The notes under the pieces were generated by a model. That model was not told the DNA's origin. It saw nothing but the letters and a program-made list of their open reading frames with translations, and searched no databases. 64,000 nucleotides of DNA from Clavibacter tessellarius (GTDB lineage: Bacteria; Actinomycetota; Actinomycetes; Actinomycetales; Microbacteriaceae). Shown piece by piece: positions 31,795-40,253 of this stretch; within the stretch, counting starts at the first letter, position 1; each line of letters starts with the position of its first letter. The DNA lies in assembly GCF_001618005.1 (NCBI RefSeq), contig NZ_LQXA01000008.1, forward strand, positions 1 through 64,000. The letters run 5' to 3'. Both the position numbers and the translations under genes were made by a program.

Positions 31795-32453
31795 GCGCCG
31801 TGGCGGGCCGCGCACCCGGGACTGCCGCGCCCGGCATCCCGGCGCCCGGCATCCCCGCTCCGGGCTTCGCCGACGCGACCCGCGGCGCGCAGGCCGCCTT
31901 CCGCGCGCTCCTCGACGCGCTCGCGCACCCGACCAGGATCCACCCGCTCACCGGACCCGCCGAGGCGCCCGCCGGCCTCGGCCCGGGACTCGGTGCCGTC
32001 GCCCTCACCGTGCTCGACGAGGAGTCCGCGCTGTGGCTCGACCCGCGGCGCACGGCCGACGCCGAGGTCACGTCCTGGCTCACGTTCCACACGGGCGTGC
32101 GGATCGTCGCCGACCCCGCCGACGCCGCCTTCGTCCTCGCCGACCCGGCGTCGCTGCCCCCGCTCGCGGAGCTGGCCGCCGGCACCGACGAGGAGCCGCA
32201 CCGCTCCGCGACCGTCCTCCTCGACGTGCGCGGCGCCGCGGGCTCCCTCCGCATCCGCGCCGAGGGCCCCGGGATCGACGGGCACGCCGTCGCCGACGCC
32301 CCCTGGGCCGACGACGCGTTCCTCGACGCCTGGCGGGCGAACGGCGCCTGCTTCCCGCGCGGCATCGACCTGCTCCTCGTCGATGCGGGATCCGTCGCCG
32401 GGCTCCCCCGCACCACCCGCCTCCGGGCGGCCGAGCCCCGATCGGAGGCCTGA
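31791..32453 (+). CDS. phnH: C-P lyase subunit PhnH
   Basis: Structural subunit of the C-P lyase core, 220 aa. The recognisable start of the fold is GFADATRGAQAAFRALLDALAHPTRIHPL, followed by LTVLDEESALWLDP and FHTGVRIV, and a C-terminal FPRGIDLLLVDAGSVAGLPRTTRL. The N terminus has a short Pro/Gly repeat (PGIPAPGIPAPG) not found in all homologues. It starts at GTG inside the phnG stop (GTGA) and ends 1 base before phnI. Confidence 0.93.
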   Translation: MSAVAGRAPGTAAPGIPAPGIPAPGFADATRGAQAAFRALLDALAHPTRIHPLTGPAEAPAGLGPGLGAVALTVLDEESALWLDPRRTADAEVTSWLTFHTGVRIVADPADAAFVLADPASLPPLAELAAGTDEEPHRSATVLLDVRGAAGSLRIRAEGPGIDGHAVADAPWADDAFLDAWRANGACFPRGIDLLLVDAGSVAGLPRTTRLRAAEPRSEA

Positions 32454-32454
32454 C

Positions 32455-33633
32455 ATGTACGTCGCCGTCAAGGGCGGGGAGCGGGCCATCGCCGCCGCGC
32501 ACGCCCTGCTCGCCCAGGAGGGCCGGGGCGCTCCCGGATCCCGTCCGCTCGAGGCTGGGCAGGTCGCCGGCCAGCTCGGCGTCCTCGTCTCCCGCGTGAT
32601 GACCGAGGGCTCGCTGCACGATCCCGAGCTCGCCGCCCGCGCCCTCCTCCAGGCCCAGGGCGACGTGCTGGAGGCGGTCACCCTGCTGCGCTCCTACCGC
32701 ACGACGCTGCCGCGCTTCGGCTACACGCTGCCGGTGGACACCGCCGGTCTCCCGCCGCAGCGCCGCGTGTCCGCCACCTTCAAGGACCTGCCGGGCGGCC
32801 AGCAGCTCGGCGCCACCTTCGACTACACGCACCGCCTGTTCTCGGACGCGGAGCCCGCGGACGTCTCGACGCGCGCGGAGGACGCGGGCGCGGGCGCGGG
32901 CGCCACGATGCCGCGCGTCGCCGACCTGCTCGGCGCCACCTCGCTCATCGAGCCCGACTCCCACCCCGGCCAGGACGACGAGGAGCCCGCCGACATCACG
33001 CGCGAGCCCACCGTGTACCCGATGACGCGCGCCGAGCGCCTGCAGGCCCTGGCCCGCGGCGACGAGGGGTTCCTCCTCGGCCTCGGCTACTCGACCCAGC
33101 GCGGCTTCGGCACGACCCACCCGTTCGCGGGCGAGATCCGCGTGGGCGAGGTGGAGGTGGAGCTCGACGCGCCGGAGCTCGGATTCGCGGTGCCGCTCGG
33201 GCGCATCGAGGTCACGGAGTGCCAGATGGTCAACCAGTTCACGGGCAGCGCCGACCAGCCGGCACGGTTCACGCGCGGCTACGGCCTCGCCTTCGGGCGG
33301 AGCGAGCGGAAGGCCATGTCGATGGCGCTCGTCGACCGGGCGCTCCGGGCCGACGAGCTCGGCGAGCGCGCGACCGCCCCCGCGCAGGACGAGGAGTTCG
33401 TGATCAGCCACTGCGACAACGTGCAGGCGACGGGCTTCGTCGAGCACCTGAAGCTGCCGCACTACGTGGACTTCCAGGCGGAGCTCGTGCTCGTGCGGCG
33501 GCTGGCGCGGGAGTGGGAGGAGCGGCACGCGGACGGCGCGGGTCCTGCGGACGCGGCCTCGGCCGACGCGGACACCGCAACCGCCACCGCCACCGCCGCG
33601 ACCGTCCCGGCCGGACCGGGGGCCCGCGCATGA
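32455..33633 (+). CDS. phnI: C-P lyase subunit PhnI
   Basis: Subunit of 392 aa. PhnI is the nucleosidase that, with PhnG/H/L, attaches the phosphonate to ribose of ATP/GTP with release of the base. Conserved segments: MYVAVKGGERAIAAAHALL at the N terminus, TLPRFGYTLP, AFKDLPGGQ-like ATFKDLPGGQQLG, and the C-terminal VISHCDNVQATGFVEHLKLPHYVDFQAELVLVRRL. The last 35 residues are Ala/Asp/Thr-rich and non-conserved. It is coupled on both sides, by 1 bp to phnH and 4 bp overlap to phnJ. Confidence 0.95.
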   Translation: MYVAVKGGERAIAAAHALLAQEGRGAPGSRPLEAGQVAGQLGVLVSRVMTEGSLHDPELAARALLQAQGDVLEAVTLLRSYRTTLPRFGYTLPVDTAGLPPQRRVSATFKDLPGGQQLGATFDYTHRLFSDAEPADVSTRAEDAGAGAGATMPRVADLLGATSLIEPDSHPGQDDEEPADITREPTVYPMTRAERLQALARGDEGFLLGLGYSTQRGFGTTHPFAGEIRVGEVEVELDAPELGFAVPLGRIEVTECQMVNQFTGSADQPARFTRGYGLAFGRSERKAMSMALVDRALRADELGERATAPAQDEEFVISHCDNVQATGFVEHLKLPHYVDFQAELVLVRRLAREWEERHADGAGPADAASADADTATATATAATVPAGPGARA

Positions 33634-34508
33634 GCTCCTCCCTCATCGGCTACAACCTCGGCTACCTCGACGAGCAGACCAAGCGCATGATCCGCCGCGC
33701 GCTCCTCAAGGCCGTCGCGATCCCCGGGTTCCAGGTGCCGTTCGCGAGCCGCGAGGTCCCGATGCCGCGCGGCTGGGGCACGGGCGGCGTGCAGGTGACG
33801 GCCGCGATCATCGGCGAGGACGACGTGCTGAAGGTGATCGACCAGGGCGCGGACGACACCACGAACGCGGTGTCGATCCGGCAGTTCTTCGCGTCCGTCG
33901 CCGGGATCGCCACGACCACGCGCACCGACGAGGCCACCGTGATCCAGACCCGGCACCGGATCCCCGAGACGCCGCTCGCCGACGGCCAGGTCGTCGTCTA
34001 CCAGGTGCCCATGCCGGAGCCGCTGCGCTTCCTCGAGCCGCGCGAGACGGAGACCCGGCGCCTCCACGCGCTCGAGGAGTACGGGCTGATGTACGTGAAG
34101 CTCTACGAGGACATCGCGCGCTACGGGCACGTCGCCAAGACGTACGACTACCCCGTGATGGTCGACGGCCGGTACCTCATGGCGCCGTCGCCGATCCCGT
34201 CGTTCGACAACCCGAAGATGCACATGAGCCCCGCGCTCCAGCTGTTCGGCGCCGGCCGCGAGAAGCGCATCTACGCCGTGCCGCCGTTCACGCGCGTGGA
34301 GAGCCTCGGCTTCGAGGACCACCCGTTCGAGCCGCAGACGTTCGCCGACCCGTGCGCGATCTGCGGGTCCACCGGCGTGTACCTCGACGAGGTCATCACC
34401 GACGACCGCGGCGCGTCCGTGTACGTCTGCTCCGACACCGACCACTGCGAGCGCACGGCGGCGCCCGCCGACGCGGCCCGCGCCCACGACGAGGAGGCGC
34501 TCGCGTGA
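33630..34508 (+). CDS. phnJ: C-P lyase catalytic subunit PhnJ (radical SAM)
   Basis: Radical-SAM enzyme of 292 aa that cleaves the C-P bond of 5-phosphoribosyl phosphonates. The unusual CX2CX21CX5C cluster motif is intact: C242, C245, C267 for the 4Fe-4S cluster and C273 equivalent to the catalytic Cys272 of E. coli PhnJ. The glycyl-radical position (Gly32 in E. coli) corresponds to G33 in IPGFQVPF. All catalytic residues are therefore present and the numbering is almost the same as in E. coli. ATGA overlap with phnI; GTGA overlap with phnK. Confidence 0.97.
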   Translation: MSSSLIGYNLGYLDEQTKRMIRRALLKAVAIPGFQVPFASREVPMPRGWGTGGVQVTAAIIGEDDVLKVIDQGADDTTNAVSIRQFFASVAGIATTTRTDEATVIQTRHRIPETPLADGQVVVYQVPMPEPLRFLEPRETETRRLHALEEYGLMYVKLYEDIARYGHVAKTYDYPVMVDGRYLMAPSPIPSFDNPKMHMSPALQLFGAGREKRIYAVPPFTRVESLGFEDHPFEPQTFADPCAICGSTGVYLDEVITDDRGASVYVCSDTDHCERTAAPADAARAHDEEALA

Positions 34509-35287
34509 GCGACGACGACCGACCGCTGCTCGAGGTCCGCGGGGCCGCCCACCGCTACGGCGACCGCTACGGCTGCCGCGACGTCGACTTCGACCTCTGG
34601 CCGGGCGAGGTGCTCGCGGTCGTGGGCGAGTCCGGATCCGGGAAGTCGACCCTGCTCGGCACCCTGTCCCAGCGGCTCGCGCTCAGCGAGGGCAGCATCC
34701 GCTACCGCCTGGCCGACGGTGAGACGGTGGAGCTGGCGGACCTGTCCGAGAGCGCGGTGCGCCGGCTCTGGCGGAGCGAGTGGGGCTTCGTGCACCAGGA
34801 TCCGGCCGACGGCCTGCGCATGCACGTGAGCGCGGGCGGCAACGTCGGCGAGCCGCTCATGACGAACGGGTGGCGGAACTACGGGCGGATCCGCGAGACG
34901 GCGGCCGAGTGGCTGCGGCACGTGGAGATCCCCGTCGACCGCATCGACGACCACCCGACGACGTTCTCCGGCGGCATGCGGCAGCGGCTGCAGATCGCCC
35001 GGAACCTCGTCGTCTCGCCGCGGCTCGTCTTCATGGACGAGCCGACGAGCGGCCTCGACGTCTCCGTGCAGGCCCGCCTGCTCGACCTCATCCGCGGCCT
35101 CGTGGCGGAGCTCGGCCTCGCGGTCGTCATCGTCACCCATGACCTCGCGGTCGCCCGCCTCATCTCGCACCGCACGCTCGTGATGAAGGACGGCCGCGTC
35201 ATCGAGTCCGGCCTCACCGACCGGGTGCTCGACGACCCGCAGGCCGCGTACACCCAGCTGCTCGTCTCCTCGATCCTGCAAGGATGA
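34505..35287 (+). CDS. phnK: PhnK, C-P lyase-associated ABC ATPase
   Basis: ATP-binding protein of 260 aa that docks on the C-P lyase core rather than a membrane transporter. Walker A is VGESGSGKST, signature TFSGGMRQRLQIARNL, Walker B LVFMDEPTSGLDV, switch His in IVTHDL. The insertion after the Q-loop (HQDPADGLRMHVSAGGNVGEPL) is typical of PhnK. It starts at GTG within the phnJ stop and its stop overlaps the phnL start. Confidence 0.94.
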   Translation: MSDDDRPLLEVRGAAHRYGDRYGCRDVDFDLWPGEVLAVVGESGSGKSTLLGTLSQRLALSEGSIRYRLADGETVELADLSESAVRRLWRSEWGFVHQDPADGLRMHVSAGGNVGEPLMTNGWRNYGRIRETAAEWLRHVEIPVDRIDDHPTTFSGGMRQRLQIARNLVVSPRLVFMDEPTSGLDVSVQARLLDLIRGLVAELGLAVVIVTHDLAVARLISHRTLVMKDGRVIESGLTDRVLDDPQAAYTQLLVSSILQG

Positions 35288-36090
35288 TCCGCCCCATGAC
35301 CGGAAGCACCGCCGGGAGCACGCCCGGATCCGCGCCCGTCCCCGTCCCCGTCCTCACCGTCGACGGGGTCGCCAAGACCTTCACGATGCACCTGCAGGGC
35401 GGGCAGCGACTCGCCGTCCTCGACGGCCTCTCCTTCGTCGTCGGCCGCGGCGAGAGCGTCGTGCTCGGCGGCCCGTCGGGGGCCGGCAAGAGCACGGTGC
35501 TGAAGCTCGTCTACGGCAACTACCAGGCCGACCGCGGGCGGATCCTCGTGCTCGGGCCCGGGCCCCGCGGCGCGGTGGACATCGTCACGGCCGCGCCGCG
35601 CGCGGTGCTCGCCGCGCGACGCGACGCCGTCGGCTACGTGAGCCAGTTCCTCCGCTGCGTCCCCCGCGTCGGCACGCTCGACGTGGTGGCCGAGCCGCTC
35701 GTGGAGCGCGGCGTCGCGGCGGAGGAGGCCCGCGACCGCGCGGCGCGGATGCTCACGCGCCTCTCCATCCCGGAGCGGCTGTGGTCGCTGCCGCCCGCCA
35801 CCTTCTCCGGCGGCGAGCAGCAGCGCGTGAACGTGGCGCGCGGGTTCCTGCCCGAGCTGCCCCTGCTCCTCCTCGACGAGCCGACCGCGTCCCTCGACGC
35901 GCGGAACCGCGACGTGGTGGTCGAGCTGATCGCCGAGAAGCGCGACGCCGGCGTCGGCATGCTCGGGATCTTCCACGACGCGGAGGTACGGGCGGCGGTC
36001 GCCGACCGGATCGTGGACGTGGAGGCGTTCGTGCCGGCGCTCGCGGAGGCGGCGCTCGAGGCGGGCGCGCTCGCGGAGGCCGCGCGATGA
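35284..36090 (+). CDS. phnL: PhnL, ABC-type ATPase of the C-P lyase pathway
   Basis: Second non-transport ABC ATPase, 268 aa, needed with PhnGHI for phosphonate activation. The order of motifs is typical: FTMHLQGGQRLAVLDG near the N terminus (a PhnL hallmark), Walker A LGGPSGAGKST, Q-loop SQFLRCVPRV, signature TFSGGEQQRVNVARGF, and Walker B LLLLDEPTASLD. The C terminus has an Ala-rich tail. The second methionine (residue 5) could be the start. Four-base overlaps occur at both ends. Confidence 0.94.
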   Translation: MIRPMTGSTAGSTPGSAPVPVPVLTVDGVAKTFTMHLQGGQRLAVLDGLSFVVGRGESVVLGGPSGAGKSTVLKLVYGNYQADRGRILVLGPGPRGAVDIVTAAPRAVLAARRDAVGYVSQFLRCVPRVGTLDVVAEPLVERGVAAEEARDRAARMLTRLSIPERLWSLPPATFSGGEQQRVNVARGFLPELPLLLLDEPTASLDARNRDVVVELIAEKRDAGVGMLGIFHDAEVRAAVADRIVDVEAFVPALAEAALEAGALAEAAR

Positions 36091-36902
36091 CGCGCGTCGC
36101 GGTCTACGCGATCCCGGGCTTCGGCTCGGACGACGCCACCGGGATCCTCCTGCGGGAGCGCGCCGAGGCGTGGCTCGGCCGGTCCGTCGTGGGCGGGTCC
36201 CCGGCCCCGGCCCCGGCCGCGCCCGCCGGGTGGACGCGGGCCGAGGTGGACGCGATCACGGTCGACGCCCGCCGCTACGGCTTCCACGGCACGCTCAAGG
36301 CGCCCTTCCGCCTCGCCGACGGGCGCGACCTCGCGGAGCTCGACGCCGCGGTGGCCGGCCTCGCGGGCGCCCGGGACCGCGTCGCGCTGCCCGGGCTCCG
36401 GGTCGCGTCGCTCGGCGGGTTCCTCGCGCTCGTGCCGACCGGTCCCACGCCGACGCTGGACGCGCTCGCCGCCGACGTCGTCACGGGCCTCGACGCGTTC
36501 CGCGCTCCCCCGACGGATGCGGAGACGGCCCGCCGGGATCCGGCGTCCCTCAGCCCGCGGCAGCGCGAGCTCCTCGCGACCTGGGGCTACCCGCACGTGC
36601 TCGACCGGTTCCGCTTCCACCTGACCCTCACCGACCGGATCCCGGCCGCCGAACGCCCGCTCGTCGAGGCCGCCCTCGCCGCCTGGTTCGCCGACGGCAC
36701 GGACCGGCCGGTCGCGATCGACGCGCTCGCCGTCCTGATCGAGGACGCGCCCGGCGCGCCCTTCCGCCTGCACGCGGTGCACCCGCTCTCCCCATCCACC
36801 CCGCCCCACGTCCACGCCACGCTCCCCGACACCTCGCACGACCCCGACACCCCGCCCCACCCTCGCGCCGCCCCGGCGCCCGACCCCGAAGGACCCCGAT
36901 GA
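36087..36902 (+). CDS. DUF1045 protein, putative 2H phosphoesterase of the phn operon
   Basis: Protein of 271 aa matching the DUF1045 family regularly found in phn operons. Two H-x-T motifs, H67-G-T69 in RYGFHGTLKAPF and H178-L-T180 in RFRFHLTLTDRI, are those of the 2H phosphodiesterase fold. The spacing of about 110 residues is standard. A role opening the cyclic ribosyl phosphate formed after C-P cleavage, as an alternative to PhnP, is plausible, and no phnP gene is seen here. The last 45 residues are Pro/His-rich and poorly conserved. ATGA coupling with phnL and phnM. Confidence 0.85.
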   Translation: MTRVAVYAIPGFGSDDATGILLRERAEAWLGRSVVGGSPAPAPAAPAGWTRAEVDAITVDARRYGFHGTLKAPFRLADGRDLAELDAAVAGLAGARDRVALPGLRVASLGGFLALVPTGPTPTLDALAADVVTGLDAFRAPPTDAETARRDPASLSPRQRELLATWGYPHVLDRFRFHLTLTDRIPAAERPLVEAALAAWFADGTDRPVAIDALAVLIEDAPGAPFRLHAVHPLSPSTPPHVHATLPDTSHDPDTPPHPRAAPAPDPEGPR

Positions 36903-38080
36903 GCCGCGAGACCGTCCTGCGCAACGCCCGCATCGTCCTCGACGACGAGGTGCTGCACGGATCCGTCCTGATCCGCGACGGCCTCGTCGCCGACATCTCC
37001 CCCGGCACCGCCGGCGCGGCCGGCGGCACCGGCGACGACCTCGACGGCGACCTGCTCATCCCCGGCCTCGTCGAGCTGCACACCGACCACCTCGAGTCGC
37101 ACGCGCAGCCCCGGCCGGGCACGCGCTGGGATCCGGTCCCCGCCGTCCTCGCGCACGACGCCCAGCTGAGCGGCGCCGGCGTCACCACGGTCTTCGACGC
37201 GATCCGCATCGGCACGCTCGAGGGCCGTGACGACGCCACGCACCTGTCCCTCTCGCTCGCGGAGGCGATCGAGCACGCGGGGACCGCCGGGCTGCTGCGC
37301 GCGGAGCACCTCATCCACCTGCGCTGCGAGGTCGCGGCGCCGGACACGGCCGCCGAGTTCCGCGAGTTCGACCGCATCGCGTCCGTCCGCCTGGCCTCGC
37401 TCATGGACCACACGCCCGGGCAGCGCCAGTACGCGGACGTCGAGGCGTTCACGAAGTACATGGTGGGCCGGGGACGCGTGTCGGCCGCCGGGATCGGCGC
37501 GCTGATGGAGGAGCTGCAGGCCGTCGCCGCCGAGCACTCGACGCCCAACCGCGTGGCCATCGCCGAGCTCGCCACCGCGCGCGGGGTGACGCTCGCGGCC
37601 CACGACGACGCCACCGTCGCGCACGTCGAGGAGTCCGCGGCGCTCGGCGTGCGCATCTCCGAGTTCCCGACGACCGTGGTCGCCGCCCGCGCCGCGCGGG
37701 AGCACGGGCAGCTGATCGTGATGGGCGCGCCGAACATCGTGCGCGGCGGCAGCCAGTCGGGCAACGTGGCGGCCACCGAGCTGCTCGCGCTCGGGCTGCT
37801 CGACGTGCTGTCCTCCGACTACGTGCCCGCGAGCCCGCTGCAGGCGGTCGTGCAGCTCGACGCCGACGGGATCCTGCCCCTCACGCGCGGCGTCCGGCTC
37901 GTCAGCGGCGACCCGGCGCGGGCCGTCGGCCTCGACGACCGCGGGGCGATCCGCGTGGGCGCGCGCGCCGACCTCGTGCGCGTGCACCGCCACGTCACCC
38001 CCGCGAGCGAGCGGCACCCCGGCGGGCGGACCGTGCCCGTCGTCCGGAGCGTGTTCCTCCGGGGAGCGCGGGTGTCGTGA
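36899..38080 (+). CDS. phnM: PhnM, ribosyl-triphosphonate diphosphatase
   Basis: Amidohydrolase-fold enzyme of 393 aa that removes pyrophosphate from alpha-D-ribose 1-methylphosphonate 5-triphosphate before C-P cleavage. The metal-binding HTDHLESH motif follows LIPGLVELH; the FEFP-like [27 protein letters not shown] and [11 protein letters not shown] segments are PhnM signatures. It lies in the middle of the operon between DUF1045 and phnN with 4-base overlaps at each end. Confidence 0.95.
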   Translation: MSRETVLRNARIVLDDEVLHGSVLIRDGLVADISPGTAGAAGGTGDDLDGDLLIPGLVELHTDHLESHAQPRPGTRWDPVPAVLAHDAQLSGAGVTTVFDAIRIGTLEGRDDATHLSLSLAEAIEHAGTAGLLRAEHLIHLRCEVAAPDTAAEFREFDRIASVRLASLMDHTPGQRQYADVEAFTKYMVGRGRVSAAGIGALMEELQAVAAEHSTPNRVAIAELATARGVTLAAHDDATVAHVEESAALGVRISEFPTTVVAARAAREHGQLIVMGAPNIVRGGSQSGNVAATELLALGLLDVLSSDYVPASPLQAVVQLDADGILPLTRGVRLVSGDPARAVGLDDRGAIRVGARADLVRVHRHVTPASERHPGGRTVPVVRSVFLRGARVS

Positions 38081-38724
38081 GCGACGCCTCCGCCCGCATC
38101 CCCCTCGGCCCCGGACCGTTCGTCGCCGTCGTCGGCGCGAGCGGCGTCGGCAAGGACGCGCTGCTCGCCGCCGCCCGCGCGCGGAGCGGACCGGACGCGC
38201 ACTTCCCCCGCCGCGCGATCACCCGCCCGCCCGGGCCCGGCGAGGACTTCGACGCCGTGGGCGTCGAGGAGTTCGCCGCGGCCGCCGCGCGCGGCGAGTA
38301 CGCCGTGACCTGGCGCGCGCACGGCCTCTCCTACGGGATCCCCGCCACGGCCGACGACGCCGTCCGCGCGGGCGCCGCCGTGGTGGCGAACGTCTCCCGC
38401 AGCATGCTCGACGTGCTCCAGGCGCGCTACGCCCGGCTGGTCGTGGTGCGGATCACGGTGGCCGAGGACGTGCGCGCCGCCCGGCTCCGGGAGCGCGGCC
38501 GCGAGCCCGACGACGACATCGCCCGGCGCCTCGCCCGCCGGGATCCCGCGCCCGACCGGGTGGCCGACCACGAGGTGCGGAACCACGGCACGGTCGCCGA
38601 GGGCGGCGAGGCCCTGCTCGACGTGATCCGGGCGGCCCGCGCGTCCGCGCTCGCCGCCTCCCCGCACCCCGCGGGACACCACCCCCACGACCCCGCACCC
38701 CGCGGAGGGACGGAGACCCCATGA
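38077..38724 (+). CDS. phnN: PhnN, ribose 1,5-bisphosphokinase
   Basis: Guanylate-kinase-like enzyme of 215 aa that phosphorylates ribose 1,5-bisphosphate to PRPP, recycling the ribosyl product of the pathway. P-loop [13 protein letters not shown] is at about 17-29, followed by [22 protein letters not shown] and [11 protein letters not shown], typical of PhnN. The C-terminal 30 residues are His/Pro-rich and non-conserved. It starts at GTG within the phnM stop. Confidence 0.92.
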   Translation: MSDASARIPLGPGPFVAVVGASGVGKDALLAAARARSGPDAHFPRRAITRPPGPGEDFDAVGVEEFAAAAARGEYAVTWRAHGLSYGIPATADDAVRAGAAVVANVSRSMLDVLQARYARLVVVRITVAEDVRAARLRERGREPDDDIARRLARRDPAPDRVADHEVRNHGTVAEGGEALLDVIRAARASALAASPHPAGHHPHDPAPRGGTETP

Positions 38725-39338
38725 CCGCGAAGCTCACCGAGGAGCCCGTGATCGGCCCCGACGTCACGATGAGCGGCAGCGCGCTCGGCCGCTGGACGGA
38801 GATCGGCGCGAGCACGCGCCTGCTCGACACCGTGATCGGCGACTACAGCTACTGCGACCGGCTGTGCGACTTCGCGCACACGGACGTGGGCCGCTTCTCC
38901 AACATCGCCAGCGCGGTGCGCATCGGCGCCACCGACCACCCGCTCGACCGGGCCACGCTGCACCACTTCATGTACCGCAGCACCATGTACTGGGACGACG
39001 TGGAGGACGACGCCGAGTTCTTCGCGCACTGTCGCTCCCGCCGCACCTCCATCGGGCACGACACGTGGATCGGGCACGGCGCCATGATCAAGCCGGGCGT
39101 GCGCGTCGGGGACGGCGCGGTCGTGGCGTCCGGCGCCGTCGTCACGCGCGACGTGCCGGACTACGCCATCGTCGCGGGCGTACCCGCCACGGTGATCCGC
39201 TATCGCCAGCCGCCGGAGATCGCCGCGCGCCTGCAGCGGCTCGCCTGGTGGGACTGGGACCACGCGACCCTCCGCGCCCGGCTCCCCGACTTCCGGGCGC
39301 TGCCGACCGAGGCGTTCCTGGAGCGGTACGAGGGCTGA
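38721..39338 (+). CDS. Phosphonate-operon hexapeptide acetyltransferase
   Basis: Left-handed beta-helix acyltransferase of 205 aa, close to the phosphonate-metabolism transferase-hexapeptide family that ends many phn operons. Repeats include [20 protein letters not shown] and [37 protein letters not shown], the xylulose/chloramphenicol-acetyltransferase-like active-site loop has H in [15 protein letters not shown], and the C terminus [12 protein letters not shown] is typical. It may acetylate aminoalkylphosphonates, analogous to PhnO but in an unrelated fold. It is the last gene, coupled to phnN. Confidence 0.9.
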   Translation: MTAKLTEEPVIGPDVTMSGSALGRWTEIGASTRLLDTVIGDYSYCDRLCDFAHTDVGRFSNIASAVRIGATDHPLDRATLHHFMYRSTMYWDDVEDDAEFFAHCRSRRTSIGHDTWIGHGAMIKPGVRVGDGAVVASGAVVTRDVPDYAIVAGVPATVIRYRQPPEIAARLQRLAWWDWDHATLRARLPDFRALPTEAFLERYEG

Positions 39339-39359
39339 CGCGTCGCGGCGGGCGCGGGC

Positions 39360-40253
39360 TCAGCCGGGCCCGTCGCTCGCCGCCGCCAGCAGCGGCACGA
39401 GCACGGCGCCGATGGGCATCGGCAGGCCGTGCGCCCGGCCCCGTCGGAGGACGACCCCGTTGCGCGCCTGCCACTCGAGCGGTCGTCCGGCGTCCCGGTC
39501 CGCGAGGATCGAGGTGCCCTGGTCGGCGGGCGCCTGGGCGAAGTCGTCGACGATCCGGTCGGCCACCCCGTCGTCGAGGTGGGCGCCCTCCGCGCGCGCG
39601 ACCTCCAGGCACTCCCGCGCGTAGGCCCGGGCGAGCGTCGCGACGTCGTCCCGCCGGAACACGCCGGCCCGCCGTCCGGTGGCGGCCATGATCCCCGCGA
39701 CCGCGTTCTGCACGAGCTTCCGCCAGGCGGCCGTGGTGAAGTCGGCCGCCAGGTCGACCCGGCACCGGCTGCCCGCGAGCGCCTCGACGGCGACGCGGGA
39801 TGCCGGCACGTCGGGCAACGTGAGGCGCGGGGTGCCGCGGAGCAGCACGGATCCGTCCGCCTGCGCCTCCGCGGGGAACCACACCACCGCGGGCACCACC
39901 GGGCAGCCCGGGACGTGCGGCGCGACGTCCGCCACCTGCTCGACCCCGTTCTGCAGCACGACGACCACCGTGCCCGCGTGGCAGAGCGCCCGGAGCCACG
40001 GCGCCGCCGCCTCGATCTGCGTGGCCTTCACCGCGAGGAGCACGAGGTCGACGGGCGCGGTGACGCCGGCCGGATCCGTGCGCACGGGCCCCGGCACCAC
40101 GATGGTCCGGTCGTCCGCGACCAGCTCGAGCCGCTCGCGCGCCGTCCGACCGCCGAGGAGCACGGGCACCCCCGCCTCGTGCAGCGCGGCGGCGACGGAC
40201 GTGCCGATCGCGCCCGGGCCGACCACGGCGACGGCGGGCCGGACGGGCGTCAC
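39360..40253 (-). CDS. Ketopantoate-reductase-like (PanE/ApbA) NADPH oxidoreductase
   Basis: Rossmann protein of 297 aa resembling 2-dehydropantoate 2-reductase. The NADP motif VVGPGAIGTSVAAALHEAG occupies about 9-27, VLLAVKATQ carries the conserved Lys-containing strand, and the C-terminal helical domain has WRKLVQNAVAGIMAATGRRAG typical of PanE/ApbA. It is translated from a GTG within the phnE stop and is the last gene of the phosphonate-transport operon. Because of that coupling, its substrate may be a phosphonate intermediate (for example a keto- or hydroxy-phosphonate) rather than ketopantoate; this is inference. No panB or panC is nearby. Confidence 0.82.
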   Translation of the reverse strand: MTPVRPAVAVVGPGAIGTSVAAALHEAGVPVLLGGRTARERLELVADDRTIVVPGPVRTDPAGVTAPVDLVLLAVKATQIEAAAPWLRALCHAGTVVVVLQNGVEQVADVAPHVPGCPVVPAVVWFPAEAQADGSVLLRGTPRLTLPDVPASRVAVEALAGSRCRVDLAADFTTAAWRKLVQNAVAGIMAATGRRAGVFRRDDVATLARAYARECLEVARAEGAHLDDGVADRIVDDFAQAPADQGTSILADRDAGRPLEWQARNGVVLRRGRAHGLPMPIGAVLVPLLAAASDGPG

